64,000 nucleotides of DNA, taken from positions 10,331,024 to 10,395,023 of the forward strand of contig OZ026598.1 of assembly GCA_964020085.1 (NCBI GenBank). Reading direction: 5' to 3'. A model generated the notes under the pieces. That model searched no databases. It was not told the origin of the DNA and was given only the letters and a program-made list of their open reading frames with translations. This document shows, one piece after another, positions 1-12,139 of the stretch. The stretch comes from Micromussa lordhowensis (lineage: Eukaryota > Cnidaria > Anthozoa > Scleractinia > Lobophylliidae). Both the position numbers and the translations under genes were made by a program. Every line of letters begins with the position of its first letter. Within the stretch, counting starts at the first letter, position 1.

Positions 1-614
1 AGTCCGCGCAAATGGACTTTTGATCAGGGTTATTGTTACAAACCACTCCTTTTTTCTCACACTTATTGTTACAAGAGCGCAACCGCAAAGTCACAAGATA
101 GCATTTAAATACCATCTAACAAGTTGATTCTTCTCACCTTTTCATTGGCACACGGTTTGTTTCTTAGTTCAAGGCGATGTACAGTACCGCCTGAAAGTAT
201 TTACCCATTAGCACGCGGTAAAACCTCGTCTCTGCCGAAGGGTTCTGCCGCGAATTCACCGCAGTGGGACGAATTCCTCAACCTCGTCTTGAACGGACGC
301 AACCGAACACCGCGGCAAGCTAGATGCGGTACACCGCGGCGAAGAAACAATAGAAGCTAATTCTTTTGTTAAAAAGTGTGTCCTTATTGACTGCTCTTAT
401 GCGTGAAATTTCCGTGCTTGTAACTTGTTTTAAACAGGGCTCGCGACAAAATATATAACTTTTCAGCTTGCTGACGCAGGGGCTAGTGACAGGTTTAATT
501 CACTAGCCAAAACAAATTTTTCACTTGCCAGATACTGTACTGTCATCGCATCCAGTCAAGTAAATCCTAGCCTGTGTAGCTAGCGGTATACTTTGAATGA
601 ACTGACACATACAA

Positions 615-1275
615 AGTTTTTGCGTCCTTGACTCTCACCGCCGTCAAAACCTCGAAACTGGCGCCGCCGAAAAACTTTTACCTATTCATGATTTTCACGA
701 ACATAAAAAATCGATGTTATAATTATAAGCGTCGCACAACAAGGAAAACCAAAGTCTTTGCCCGTGAGAAATTCTCACAGATCTTCACAGATGTCTTCAC
801 AATTACAAAGTTTTTGCGTCCTTGATTCTCAAAGAACCGCCGTCAAAACCTCGAAACTGGCGCCGCCGAAAAACCTATTCATGATTTTCACGAACATAAT
901 AATTTGTTTCGACATAACTCTATACACTGCAGACGTAGGCATCGATGATATAATTATAAGCGTCGCACAACAATGAAAACCAAAGTCTTCGCCCGTGAGA
1001 AATTCTCACAGATTTTCACAGACGTCTTCACAATTACAAAGTTTTTACGTCCTTGAAACCGCCGTCAAAACCTCGAAACTGGCGCCACCGAAAAACTTTT
1101 ACCTAGTCATGATTTTCACGAACATAATAATTCGTTCCGACATAACTCTATACACTGAAGAGGTAGGCATCGATGTTATAATTATAAGCATCGCACAACA
1201 ACGAAAACCAAAGTCTTCGCCCGTGAGAAATTCTCACAGATCTTCACAGACGTCATCACAATTACGGCCATCGCA
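615..1275. repeat. Tandem repeat, about 3 copies of ~230 bp
   Basis: The string AAAACCAAAGTCTT recurs near 745, 976 and 1204. GCCGTCAAAACCTCGAAACT recurs near 640, 839 and 1061. The copies differ by small indels and point changes; the first lacks part of the unit. The repeat lies inside the 182-2590 transposon, so it is probably internal minisatellite material of that element. Small ORFs running through it look like chance products of the repeat. Confidence 0.8.
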
Positions 1276-1454
1276 AAACATTTCCTTTCTTTCAAAATGC
1301 CGCTTCACAATTTCTCATGAACACAATAATTCGTTCCATCCTAACTTTATTTACAAATTTCAAACATAGGCATCATTCTAACTTTCGAACAACTGCGATT
1401 CTAAAAGTTATTATGGATTTGCAGTGGACGAATATTCGGCAAGCTTGTGCCGTA

Positions 1455-1793
1455 CCATAAAATCACATTGGTCTTTATCCGATTGCGTGTCACGGTCTCA
1501 AATAGACTAAATGCCCCGCAGTCAGAAATATTCACCGAATTCCGACTGAAATCCTCAACCAAACCTACATTGAAATTATTTGCTGTTTCTTTAGAAATTT
1601 CAAGCGATCCTAAATACTATTTTCGTTTTACATTCGACGAATTTACCGAACTTACATGTATGCCGGGCATTTAGCCCATTTGAGACCGTGACCGGCAGTC
1701 TCACAAATGATTGTCAATTACGCAATTTCACCGTACACACAAGCTAGGTAAATTCATCGAATTTACCGAGAATTTACCAATGTGATTTTATGG
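1455..1793. mobile_element. Nested MITE with TA target duplication
   Basis: The ends CCATAAAATCACATTGGT and ACCAATGTGATTTTATGG are perfect reverse complements, flanked by TA on both sides (1453-1454 and 1794-1795). A second inner inverted repeat pairs CACGGTCTCAAAT near 1492 with ATTTGAGACCGTG near 1679, so most of the 339 bp can fold back. It has no coding capacity. It lies wholly inside the larger 182-2590 element and is therefore the younger insertion. Confidence 0.85.
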
Positions 1794-2675
1794 TATGTTC
1801 AAGCTTTCGGAATTCGTTCGTTGATCGATGCAAACTTTCAGAAGCTTCACAATAGTATTCACATAAACAACTCTCAACGCATACCGACACAAGTGCACGT
1901 GACTACAAAAAAACGTGATTTGTCATGCAACATGAGTTCAAGCGTGTGAATTAAAAAACTTGCTTTAAACTGTAATGTGGCTTGTCGCTTAACGATTGTT
2001 TGTTTTTTTCTGGACTCTGAAGAAACTATTTATTTGGAAGAAAGTTTCATCCCTGGAAGTACTTTTGTATCAAAGATGAAATACTCAAACCAAATAGAGC
2101 GGCATTGAAGCTACATGTAAGTACAGTATTTCGCACCGCGGCGCTGACAGCGAAAGACAGCAAACTACATGTATTTATCTTGATAGCGACGTATCTTTAA
2201 CCAAAAAAAAAACGTATTTCCTTACATTTCACTTCCCATTCACCGCAAGAAAGTCATGAAATGTAGCGACATTGTAGTAATGGATTCTTGTGAAGTTAAC
2301 AACGCTTCAGCGGGGTCTTTTAGTATTATGACGAATACATGATTTGTCACACCGGAGCGTGAAGATGGCATTGTAAAGTTTAATTGAGTCAAAACAAAAG
2401 GTCTCTTGGCCTATTCAACTCTGCCGCGTCTTACTGTTTACCGCGGTATTTTATGTCGCGGCAAACCTAGGTAAAACCTCAGTAAAATTTCGGCACGCCG
2501 CGTCATTGCCGAGGCGAGAACGCGGTGTTGATCTGCGAATCGGCCGCGGCAAAACCTCGGTAAAAGGGTAAATAGTTTCAGGCGGTACTGTATAAATAGT
2601 TCGCTGGCACACTGCTACTCATTGTTTAGAATTCTACACCAGAACGTCACTTTACTGAGTAAATCAAGTTTTGAT

Positions 2676-5600
2676 ATGGCCTTCCGTAACCAAACCAAAA
2701 TTCCTAAGTTGTGCCTCGTGTACTTTCATATCGACCAAACAACATGTATTGTTGAAACTAAAAAACTTAGAAGCAAGGATAGCGGAGAACCGTTCTCCTG
2801 CGTCGGACCCAAAAGGGGAGCCGAGGTCGCTGTGAGATGTACCGGCAAACTCCTAGACGCAATGGTAATTGCATTAGATGGTAAGTCAACTATTCTGTCT
2901 GTCTTGGGTTATTTTGAGGTTAACTGAGTTCCTGACTTCGTATTTTATATCAGACAAGGCCTCACTCATTTCATTTCTTTTCAGAAAACGAAGAAAAGCT
3001 GAACCAGGAGGAAAGATCTTTCGTGGAAGATCCTGCAAACAGCCACCTATTTGATCAGCAGGAAATGGGCGAAGATGAGAGAAGCATTGTGGAAACCCAT
3101 TCAGACCAAAGTGCAAAAGGAGCAAAAGCAGCTAATGATCAATGTGAGGTAAGTTGACCTTTTAGATTTACCTTGATACAATAATTATTACAACACACAA
3201 CTGTATTCCATGATTCGGTTAGCATGACACTAACAAACAGCAAGCGAAAGACTTTTAACCGTTCAAACAGGTACTTGTGGGTGTATGTTTTAGTGCGAGA
3301 GGTCATGATAAAAAAAGAGATTTAAAAAAATTTGCAGTTGAGGATTTGATTGTTTATGAACGTTTTCCATGCAGACAAACTTTCACCCACGCCTGAAAAG
3401 CGAATAAAGAAAACAATTTACTTGCGTAACTATTATTTCTGCGGCTCGAGATTTGTATGAATCTCTCTGAGAATTAAGCGCGTCAAAAGCATGAACACTC
3501 GGCCAGTGAATTGTTGAAGCAGTTGATTAAAGGGCTCTTGGCTTGGCTGCAGAATACCCTGACACTTTGAAGCTGTACCCATTATCAGAGTGGATATGCG
3601 GATACGCAGTTAATAAGAATTAGTCATTAATTAGTTGCCTGAATATTTTTATGTGGTGATTTGTTTTTTTCTCGTTCTTTAAATGATATGCACTTTATAT
3701 GCTTCGTTCTAAAAGCGTGAAAAACGCAGACATGTCAAACAATATATAACAGTATACACTAAAACAGTTACTATGTATCCGCTTATCCACTTCCATCTAT
3801 ACTTACATATTATCGGGGGGCGGGTAAGTCTTTGCCACTGCGGATCCGCGGATCCAGGTATCCACGTCCATGTATAACACATTACGAAATTCACAGATGC
3901 ATTGTTGTCATTCGTCTGGTAGCACGTCTTCAAGTCACGCTAGCAGACGAATCAACCGAAGACAAATTTCGGTCAGTAATTCGTCTCAACACTGTATTTA
4001 TTCTCGGTTTTCATGTGACGTAATCATATTTCAAAATTAAAAAATATTACATTTCTTCCGAGGTTTTAGTTTCATCAGATAGAAGACCCTAAAGGAACTT
4101 CATGTTTCATAACGTTTTAGCTCGACTGGGTTCTTCCTTTTTTAATAGAGTTTGTGCATGTGACGTCATAAAATTCTCAAATCTAAAACTAAAGAGCCAC
4201 TGAAGGTTTTATCCTTATCAGGCATACGAAGTACTAGATTTATATCTGTTTACAGCTTTCCAACTCAATAGCGTTCTTCGTTTGCTATCCAGCGCCTTTT
4301 GAATTTCGAAGTTATGGCGGTACGTGACATAAAGCTAAGATCGCATATCTTAACTCTGGGACAACAAACGCATCTTACAGTACCGCCCAAATGTAAGTTA
4401 CCACCTCTTGTCTCGTTTCTCGCGAGACGCGTCTCGTTTCTCTCGATACGAGTCTCGTTTCTCGCGAGAGTCACTGAACCGTTTCGTATGGAATATATTA
4501 CTCGCGAGAGGTCGTTGTACTATCTATTGTATCAGAGATTTCCGTTTGCACTGTGTTGTCAAATCGGTGAAGTCGAAATTAAAACAGAAAGTTTGTTTGT
4601 TTTCAGCTTCATCGTACTGAATTTGCAACACCTCCGAACGTCGGTCTAATGTCTTCCTTGCCGTTCGAACGGCTCTTGCCGTGAGTTTGAAAAAAATTCT
4701 TGCCGTTCAAACAGCTCTTGCCGTGCGTTCAAAAAAATTGCTAGCCGTTCGGACGATTCAAAATAATTATTTTGGGGCGTTCGTAAGGTGCGTGCTCAAC
4801 TGTCTGCTGTTCGGATGGCTTGATCGAGCTATCCGTTGCAATCTTGACTCGTAAGCCCCGGCGCGCTAAACGATCAAACATTTTCATCCAACGTCATGTT
4901 TTTCAAACATAACGTGGCTAAACGGACAAACAACTTGGCTCTCCAACAACTTGAACACAACTGAAACGAACGATTCCTTGATTGCCGTGAGCTGCTGTTT
5001 ACATGCATGTTCTACAAAGTAAATGTATAGCCAAAGAAATTGATTCTCGCGCGTACCTACGAACAAACAAATTGTCGACCTTACTACGTATACGGCCACC
5101 GTTACACAAGAGGTCTTAAGTTCTAAAGTGTAAGCCATACAAATTTCTAAGCACTGTTGAAGTCATTCTTGGAGAGAGTTTTCGTTCGCGAATGAATCAT
5201 TCGGTAGATTTTATCACACTTTTGGTCACGTGCTCAAACCTGTGAATCGAGAGTCTCAAATTGAGAGAGAGATAAGGCCTTTGGCTTTTTGTTCGGTTGT
5301 AATTATTTTCATCAGTTTAGTAACGGTACATTTTTATCGGTTGGTTCTGAATTAGATACTGGGTTCGCTTTGTTTTGCTTTTTCGACATGGTGGAAATTT
5401 TATTGTTCACAATTTTTGTTACGATGTGTCCCGGAATCCCAGACCCACGGTGTGGTAGCAACGCGAAATGAGCTTATTTTCTGTCCGGAATAGCCCCTGT
5501 AGCAACGGTTATAAAAAAACATATTTACTGGGAAGTAGCTTTCTAGAATAACCCAAATTTCAAAACAAGCAAGTTTCTGAGTAGGCGAGCACACGCAGAA

Positions 5601-7680
5601 GACTATACATGCATGCATGACAAAAGCGTGACTTTTTCACGCATCAGTAAAGTATTCAAGGCGTCACAACAATTTGTAGTTGATTCGCTGCTATGTTCTA
5701 CAATCGAAAATAAGCTTTAAATCTATTTTGAAACGGCATTCTAGGAATATCTACGTACAAAGCGTGCGTGTGGTCGCTACAGCCAAACAAAAAAATCAAT
5801 GTAAACATACAGGACTGTTGGCAAGTTTCTGACATATGCAAATTACGCTTTTTACTGCCGGTCCGAAACGCAAAATTATTTGCCATCCTTTTCTTTAATA
5901 ACCATTGACGCCATGCTTTTGGATATTAAAAGAAACAAGTTTCATTCAAAACTTACTGAGGTAATGACCAGCGTTCGATAAAACAAAGAACATTTCTCAA
6001 TGTAAATGTGGCTAGACGTAGATGTGACGATGGCGCCACTCAAAAATAATTATTTATTTTCATTTATAAAATTACTTAGAACACTGAAAACGGCTTTGCG
6101 AAAGCAGCGTTGTCAATTCCTATACGTTGTCAAAGTTTCCGTTGTCAATTCCTATACACACTTGGAAAATCTCTTGGTTTGAATGGCTGATTTTTTTTTC
6201 CAACACAAATCGGAGCCGTCTAGCGTCTCTAGCGACGTTTGTCACAGAAATAGTGTTTATGTCTTTTTGCTTCTGCCTTCTGGCCGTTTGGCGTTCGAAA
6301 AAAAAATTGCATCCATTCACCCGTTCGACGTAACCATTCGAAAAATATTGCATCCGTTCACCCGTTCGACTTTACCGTTCGAAAAAATGTTGCATCCGTT
6401 CAGCCGTTCAACCGACGTTTCGAATGGCTTGTCTAGCCGTTTGTTATCCGTTCGCTTGCGTGCGTTCGGCCGTTCGAACGGATAATGCTGTTTGTACATT
6501 CACCTAAAGGCAAAGCGTTGGTACTTGCAGTGCACTCGCGAGAAACGAGAAACTTCTCGAGAGAAACGAGACTCGTCTCGAGAGAAACGAGACGCGTCTC
6601 GCGAGACGGTGGTAACTTACATTTGAGCGGTACTGTAAAAAGCTCTATAAAGTTGGCTTCACATGAAAACCGAAAATATTTAAACCGCCTGGTTTCAGAG
6701 CGTCTAAAGGCGTGAAACAGGCTAGAAACTGGGCATGAACTTGGAGCAATCAACTAAGTTTCCAAGTGCCTTTTGTGTTTCAGGAAAAGCTATTAAAATC
6801 ATTCCGAGCAGAACAGGCAGCGAGACATTCCCAATTCAAACAACATCGAGCGCGCCCGAAAGCACAGACCAGAGATGCCGGCATCCAGTGCAACGAGAAG
6901 AATCCAGTTACACTAAGGCCAACAACAGATGCCAGCACCCAATGCGATGACGAGAATGCTGCCACACGATCTCGAACATCAGATATGGGGGTTCAGACAG
7001 ATTTTGTTGATGTCATGCCCGATCTGAAGGAGCAGATACGACAGCTATCTCAGATAGTAGCCGAGCTGACTGCCCTCAAGCCACAACCACAAGAAAACGT
7101 CAATGAAGGGTCCCGCGGCTCGCTGTTGACCGAGTTACTCTCAGACTCGTTGAGCGACATAACTACGATCTGTCCTGACAGCTCTGAAAATTGCAGCACT
7201 GCTTCAGCTGATCCCTTGCCTGGTCTTCAGTCACCCCCAACCGTAATCACACCTCCTATTCTCCTCAGGGAACCGGCTTGTTCAAACAGTTCGCCAGTAA
7301 CGTTTCCCTCACGAGCACCACTGACGTTGATCCAGCAGAACAGCCAGCTGAACAGCACATCCCAAGGTCCCACAGATAACCAACGTCGAAAAATTAGCTC
7401 AATCGTTTTCATGGGATCGGAAATGTCCACTACTGCCTTAGCATGTATTGATGTCCTCTTTAGCGAAGCGGAGTTGGCAAACGGAAATACGGGAGGTAGC
7501 TTTGGCTACCAAAAACTGGACGAACATAAACTAAGTTACTTGTCCTCTGCAGTTCGTCAAAAATTTGACTCACCATCGTTTGAAATTCAATGGGAAAACG
7601 TGAAGGCAAAGATAAACTCAAAGTGCAGAGGCAAAAGGAGAACTCTGGTAAAGCGGCTAAAAAAACAAGCAAATCATTAG
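2676..7680 (+). CDS. BEN-domain-like protein, three exons, 421 aa
   Basis: The proposed exons are 2676-2880, 2985-3148 and 6784-7680. Donors are GTAAGT at 2881 and 3149; acceptors end TTTTCAG at 2984 and GTTTCAG at 6783. Phases agree at both joins (1 then 0). The start is the first in-frame ATG; upstream the frame has no other ATG. Residues 341-412 (ALACIDVLFSEAELANGNTG through NSKCRGKRR) resemble a BEN domain, a DNA/protein-interaction fold of chromatin regulators, with a basic C-terminal tail. The middle has three degenerate repeats (RDAGIQC, TDASTQC, SDMGVQT) before a short predicted coiled coil (KEQIRQLSQIVAEL). Such proteins usually act as nuclear transcriptional repressors; that role is inferred from the family. 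Intron 2 carries a 2.3-kb DNA transposon. Further small exons in that intron cannot be excluded. Confidence 0.7.
4378..6635. mobile_element. Non-autonomous DNA transposon with long TIRs, in the BEN gene intron
   Basis: The ends are CAGTACCGCCCAAATGTAAG and, reverse-complemented from the right, CAGTACCGCTCAAATGTAAG. TA flanks both sides (4376-4377 and 6636-6637). The terminal inverted repeats run about 95-100 bp and contain repeated CTCGTTTCTCGCGAG / CGAGACGCGTCTCG palindromic modules. Subterminal repeats built on CCGTTCGA follow: near 4660-4780 on the left and a three-fold ~40-bp repeat at about 6290-6420 on the right. No transposase is recognisable in the 2 kb between. The first nine bases match the ends of the 182-2590 element, suggesting mobilisation by a related transposase. 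Confidence 0.85.
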
Positions 7681-7949
7681 AACAATTCAGTCTAATTGTC
7701 GTTAGGCTTTTCAACAACTTATTTTAAAAGATGTAAACGATTATTAGTGGCTAGAAAATTTTTTTATATCAGATTTTCCCAAGTTTTGTAATTTTTTCGT
7801 TACGTTTTTAATAAAAAAACTTGTAAACTTCCAAAATGTGTCGTTTTTTTAACACAGTAGATGCCCTTCAACTTGTAACACGAGGCACTTTTCCAGTTCT
7901 TGTCTCAACCACCAGCGACTTAAAAACAAGCAAATCATTAGAACAATTC
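7661..7949 (+). repeat. 28-bp direct duplication of the BEN gene 3' end
   Basis: AAAAACAAGCAAATCATTAG followed by AACAATTC occurs at 7661-7688, spanning the stop codon of the BEN-like gene, and again at 7922-7949. The ~233 bp between hold the presumed 3' UTR. This could be a long target-type duplication or a small slippage event. Confidence 0.7.
7810..7815 (+). terminator. Candidate polyadenylation signal of the BEN-like gene
   Basis: AATAAA lies 130 bp after the stop codon in an A/T-rich stretch, followed by a T-rich segment at 7843-7851. The spacing suits an animal 3' UTR. Confidence 0.5.
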
Positions 7950-7973
7950 TAACTAACAATTAGATTATTCGCT

Positions 7974-8042
7974 CTCGATTTCTATGAGGTGATAGTTGAT
8001 GAGGCCGAAGGCCGAATCAACTATCATCTCATAGAAATCGAG
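7974..8042. repeat. Hairpin (foldback) repeat
   Basis: The left arm CTCGATTTCTATGAGGTGAT pairs with the right arm ATCATCTCATAGAAATCGAG with one mismatch. The arms extend to TAGTTGAT/ATCAACTA and are capped by a small stem GGCC-GAA-GGCC. It is followed by a duplicated GAGTAGAATTACTAAA (from about 8045 and 8064). It looks like a MITE-type foldback; no function is evident. Confidence 0.8.
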
Positions 8043-9754
8043 ATAGAGTAGAATTACTAAATCGAGTAGAATTACTAAAATTAAGTTCAAATTAATAACG
8101 GTTTCCAGTTATTTCTCGAGGTATCATGATTGAACTTTGCACCTTAGAAAGATCGCTCAGATTGAATTGTCATTCAAAATTGAAGTTGTGTACTCGCGCG
8201 TATCATTTTTCTTCAGTAATTTCACCTTTTTTTTAAATCAACAAACCGTAAATGTCCTTCGATTAGTCTTTTCTGGAATTAAATTTATCATTTTCATTAA
8301 AAGTTTCCTCTAAAACTTTGGCTAAACGAAACAAACATTGTCATTCTTTTCGCCTGGAATTGGCTTAACATAAATTTTCGCCTCTCAATTGATGTCCTTT
8401 GTATCGGGGAAGGGAACTTATGTTACCCGTCGGGGAATGACACGCTATGCCAAAACGCATTGGTAAAAAAACTGACTAGGCTTTCCACGTCTTGAAGTAC
8501 GACTGTGCGAGGACTGGAACTGAATTTGACTGTTGCTCGTGTTAGTGTTTCCTCGCCGTGATGCTAGTATTCAACAACGAAAGTAAATTTTATTCTTATT
8601 CTTTTGTTTTAGTACCTGAATTGCTCAAAGAACATTCTCCACTTTCAACTTTGTTCGAATTGCTTTTCACAGACTGGAGAAGGAATCTAAAAACACATTC
8701 GAAAGACTTGCGTCGTTGTCTAAAAAATATAAGTTTAAGCTTGAGACTTCGATCAAAACACGCACGTCAGTCCGCCGCAGAGTTTTACACCGAGTTCAGC
8801 GAGTTCAGCGAGTTCAGCTTGCTTCGAAAGATGGGCGAGTATTCATCGTGTTTCAAAATATTGCACTCCAAAAGCGATCGATGGGTACGAATATTATTAG
8901 TACACGGTGATTTCGCACCAAGACTAAGGCTAATTCAAGAAAGGTAAGTCTCAATACTCATCAATATGACTTTCCGAAACTCTTGACGCAGAACACGTTC
9001 TAGCTAAATTTTTTTGTGTGCGATCTTGCACGCTTAGAGTATGTGCATACACAGGTAGTGTGTTGTGTCATTTTGCACACTAGGCTAACACGCTTTTTTG
9101 TTCGACTACGTTGTTCGACTAGTCACGCTCTATTGTTTCAAGTGTGTCCTATAAAACAAAACAATTTGCTAATGAAGTGTGCTCCTGGACACACATTAAG
9201 CGTGCTAAAACCAGTTTCTTTTGTTGTCAAGTGGAGGTGTGTTGTGAGCGTGCTATCACCTTTAGCATCAAAGTCATATGGAGGGTCACATTTGTTTCGA
9301 CTTTCACTGAACATTCCCCTTCAAAACAGATAACAACAAATTGCATTTCCAGAGTTCGTTTACAGAAAACATTCTTTGAACGTCTTACCTTTCAAACATG
9401 ATTCTTGCTTTGTTTAACAACTCATGAATCCAGATAACTTCCATTTCAGTTTGAAAACTCTTGAATTCAGAAAAATTCCTTCACTCTGTCTCGTGATTTA
9501 AACGTTTGCGGCTCGCCATGAGACACGTACGCCATGTTGGCGAATTATTTGCGAGCACACAGTAACTTGGGCTGTGGCGTTACCATGACGGCGAAAGTTT
9601 GAATGTCATATGTTGAATAAAAAGAAAGAACAAGGAAAGAATACAAAAAAGGAATGATTAACATTATTTCAGTGCAACCGAAAAATGTATCTTTTGCAGC
9701 TGTTAATTTGAATGTCACATAACACTTTGCCACAATTGCGCATTTCATGGCGTG
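8043..9754. other. Unassigned region with one possible exon
   Basis: No known gene is recognised. A 129-codon frame at 8558-8947 (+) runs into a strong donor-like CAAGAAAG/GTAAGT at 8948; an overlapping frame around 8660-8910 is rich in Lys/Arg/Glu. Either could be an unrecognised exon, but no acceptor or partner exon can be matched. A CGAGTTCAG triplication sits near 8792-8818. The rest is A/T-rich intergenic DNA. Confidence 0.3.
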
Positions 9755-9898
9755 CTAAAATAATGGTTGCAAACAAGAGCGACAAAGCTCTTTCGTAGAG
9801 GACAAACCAGCGAGTGAGCAAGACCTTGTGAGTAGGAATAAGATCGTTTTTATTTTTTCCGATTCTCTACGGAGGGAAAGAGGGTTGCAGATTATCAC

Positions 9899-10142
9899 AT
9901 CATTGCTTTGCATTTGCTGATCTATAAAAGCGTTTGCCTCTACAGATAGCTTCCTGGGTCTTCCAGAACGTGGTAGATTAGCTACAGAGCCGGTGAGTTG
10001 AAGCTTTTTGATAATTTGTGTTACACTGGCAAAGCTGACGAGTAAGCCTTCTCCTTTCAACAATTTAAATATCAGCTGGGTGGAGACCTTGCTTGTTAAG
10101 AAGCTCGATTCTTGTTCGCATGTAATTGGAAACTTTTCGCAT
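9899..10142 (-). pseudogene. Tc1-like transposase N-terminal fragment, frameshifted
   Basis: On the - strand an ATG at 10142 opens MRKVSNYMRTRIELLNKQG and continues to HPADI. A one-base frameshift near 10065 ends that frame, and the next frame continues as KLLKGEGLLVSFASVTQIIK through LPRSGRPRKLS. This is the paired-type helix-turn-helix of Tc1/mariner transposases; TGS-x-x-NLPRSGRP is the typical turn between the two subdomains. Similarity fades after residues QQMQSND, near 9899. No DDE catalytic domain follows, so it is a dead fragment. No terminal inverted repeats were found around it. Confidence 0.75.
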
Positions 10143-10808
10143 GATTACCACAAGAGAGTTTCAACGGGAGTGATTGAGTGCCTGCACGCTAGCAGTATTC
10201 AACACAAGTGGTTGCTACGGTAATACAAAAACCAGTTTGCGCGGAGTCTAGGTTACGCAAACATGGCCGTGTCAGCGAGTGGCCCTTGTGTTCAACAAAC
10301 GTGAGCTAAGAAACCACCAAAGAACAACGGTGTAAGAGCTGCGATGCTTTCAACGTGAAGTAAACAGTAAAAGGAACCTTTGAAGCAATACAGGTGAGTC
10401 TTGTATGAACCTGTTGTATAAACGGACACAAGTTTTTTCGTAAAGCTTACACTGTGAAGTGACATCAGAAAAGAATCGTCGCGGCAAATTCGAACTGGGC
10501 AGTTTATTGTCCATAAAATGCGTGGGAATGTTTGAGCAGGGCAAACAAAGAGCGAAATTGCGCTCCAATGTTCTAAGTCATTTATCGAACACTGCAAATT
10601 TTCACCCGAAATTTTGAAACATCACCAGAAAAGTCGAATCAAAGTGGGCAGGGCTTATTTGGACCCACTGGTCCATATCAAATGAGCTGTCAGTCCTGTT
10701 ATTGTCTTAACGCGTAGCTGATTGGTTCAGCTATGAGATCGGTATGAGCCCCACAAGCAAATAACATGTGTCAAATTTTACCTTGCATAGAGTACCTGGA
10801 TTGGATAG
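10143..10808. other. No recognisable gene
   Basis: Only short unsupported frames occur on either strand. The 5' exons expected for the transposase-like gene that starts downstream are not visible here. Confidence 0.4.
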
Positions 10809-11965
10809 TTGCATCACGTCTGTGATGAACATGAGTGGGTCGAAGGCAAATGTGATCATGGGGAGCTGGAAGACCATAGCCTACCATGGTTTGATCGTAG
10901 GGACAAGGACTATGAAGCCCTTCAGAAATTTTTATGTCCGGTTCAGGTAATGGAATACACTGTATGTTACTTAGGATGAATGTACAATGTACATGTACAT
11001 AGTATGAATGTTTTAACTGGGTATACATGACAAAAGAGTGACTAAAGCTGTAATTAGGCCAGAATGTAACATAAATTTGTAATGTTGAAATGACATAAAT
11101 TAGATGGACAGGAATGACCATAGGTACATTATAGTTATAAACATCTTGGCTACCAGAGTTTTACATGTGTACTGTAAATTTATGTAATAATTAACCTTGT
11201 TCTGCTTAACATCTAGGCACATGGGAAGCCTGGAGTGTGCAAACAGTCTGTCCTTGGTTTATACCCCAAAACGATGTTCATACAGGTATGCTACATTATT
11301 TCCATATTCACATTTCTGACATGTGCAATGATATGTAGTAAAGGTAGAGTCAAAGAAATCTAAGTTTTACTACCAGCATGCAGTTTTGGAGTGAAACCAG
11401 CATTTTCCTAACCAAAAACTTTTGGTTAATTTGTTACACAAACATAATAAGCTAGACATGTCAAAATTTTTGCTTTCTGTAACAATATGGCGATTCACTG
11501 CAATGAAAATCCACAAAATGAACAAAAAAGAAAGCAATTTTTTTTATATACCTTTTGTGCTTATTCTGTAGTTATAAAGCATACAAGGCAAGGAAGCAGT
11601 TGGCTGCTATTGATTGGAACTACCACCTGAATCAACCAGCTGCCACCACAAAAGCAGGAGACCTGGTGGTGTCAAGGAGATATAACCAACGCACCAAAGA
11701 GTGGAACTCAAAGGTGGTGAAAGTAAAGAAACAGTATGAGTTCATAGTTATGCTAATGGCCAGAATCCTACGGCTCCGGAATGCGGATGTTAACAAAGTC
11801 ACCCGAAATGTGTCTCTGAATGACAGTGATCCAGCATTGTTGGCCCCAACTATTGCAGATAAACCGCCACCACCTTCAAAAGAACTCTTTCTTGCTAGGA
11901 GATCAAGATTTAAAACAACGAACACTGCTGAACTAAGTGAAAGTTGTCCCACAGATGAGCTATGA
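10809..11965 (+). pseudogene. 3' part of a transposase-like gene, three exons visible
   Basis: Exons are 10809-10946 (reading HHVCDEHEWVEGKCDHGELE and on to QKFLCPVQ, then GTAATG), 11217-11285 (HMGSLECANSLSLVYTPKRC, donor GTATGC) and 11572-11965 (YKAYKARKQLAAIDWNYHLN to the stop). The second and third exons join in phase (AG plus T makes Ser). The order H-x3-HEW, C-x-HG-x-LE, H-x-GSLE, PKR, AR-x2-LAA-x-D-x-N matches, from memory, the C-terminal part of a widespread uncharacterised animal transposase-like family; the Glu of GSLE may be its last acidic catalytic residue. The first exon ends in phase 0 but the second is read one base later, so a linking exon is missing or decayed. The upstream catalytic exons are not found, so this is probably a 5'-truncated copy. 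Confidence 0.5.
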
Positions 11966-12139
11966 AATAAGAATTCAATTTTGCTTGACCCAATGTAGGT
12001 TGAAAATTTGTGAGAGAGTTTGTAAACAGATTTGTCATTTGTCTTATCCAGGTCAGGATTTTCTTGCTAACATTGATTGCCTAAGCCCTATCCTCCTTCT
12101 GATCATCACAACTTAGTGATATGAAAATATGCGTCCACT

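Larger units (their letters stand above)
182..2590. mobile_element. Non-autonomous DNA transposon with CAGTACCGCC ends
   Basis: The left end (CAGTACCGCCTGAAAGTATT, going on to TTACCC) and the reverse complement of the right end match at all but one of about 25 bases. Both ends are flanked by TA (180-181 and 2591-2592), which fits a TA target-site duplication. Inside each terminus are short motifs of the type GGTAAAACCTCG and GCCGCGGC, present at both ends in related arrangements, possibly transposase binding sites. No transposase ORF is visible, so the copy is probably non-autonomous. It carries a nested MITE and a tandem repeat, listed separately. The ends and TA duplication recall Tc1/mariner-type elements, but the superfamily is not established. 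Confidence 0.8.

Noticed and set aside
124..360. 78-codon + strand ORF at the left edge
   Set aside because: It straddles the terminal repeat of the 182-2590 transposon and has no recognisable domain or ATG support.
7974..8042. Hammerhead-like string TTGATGAGGCCGAAGGCCGAA in the hairpin loop
   Set aside because: The invariant C of CUGANGA is replaced by U, and the A15.1-U16.1 pair is absent. The string is explained by the foldback cap GGCC-GAA-GGCC.
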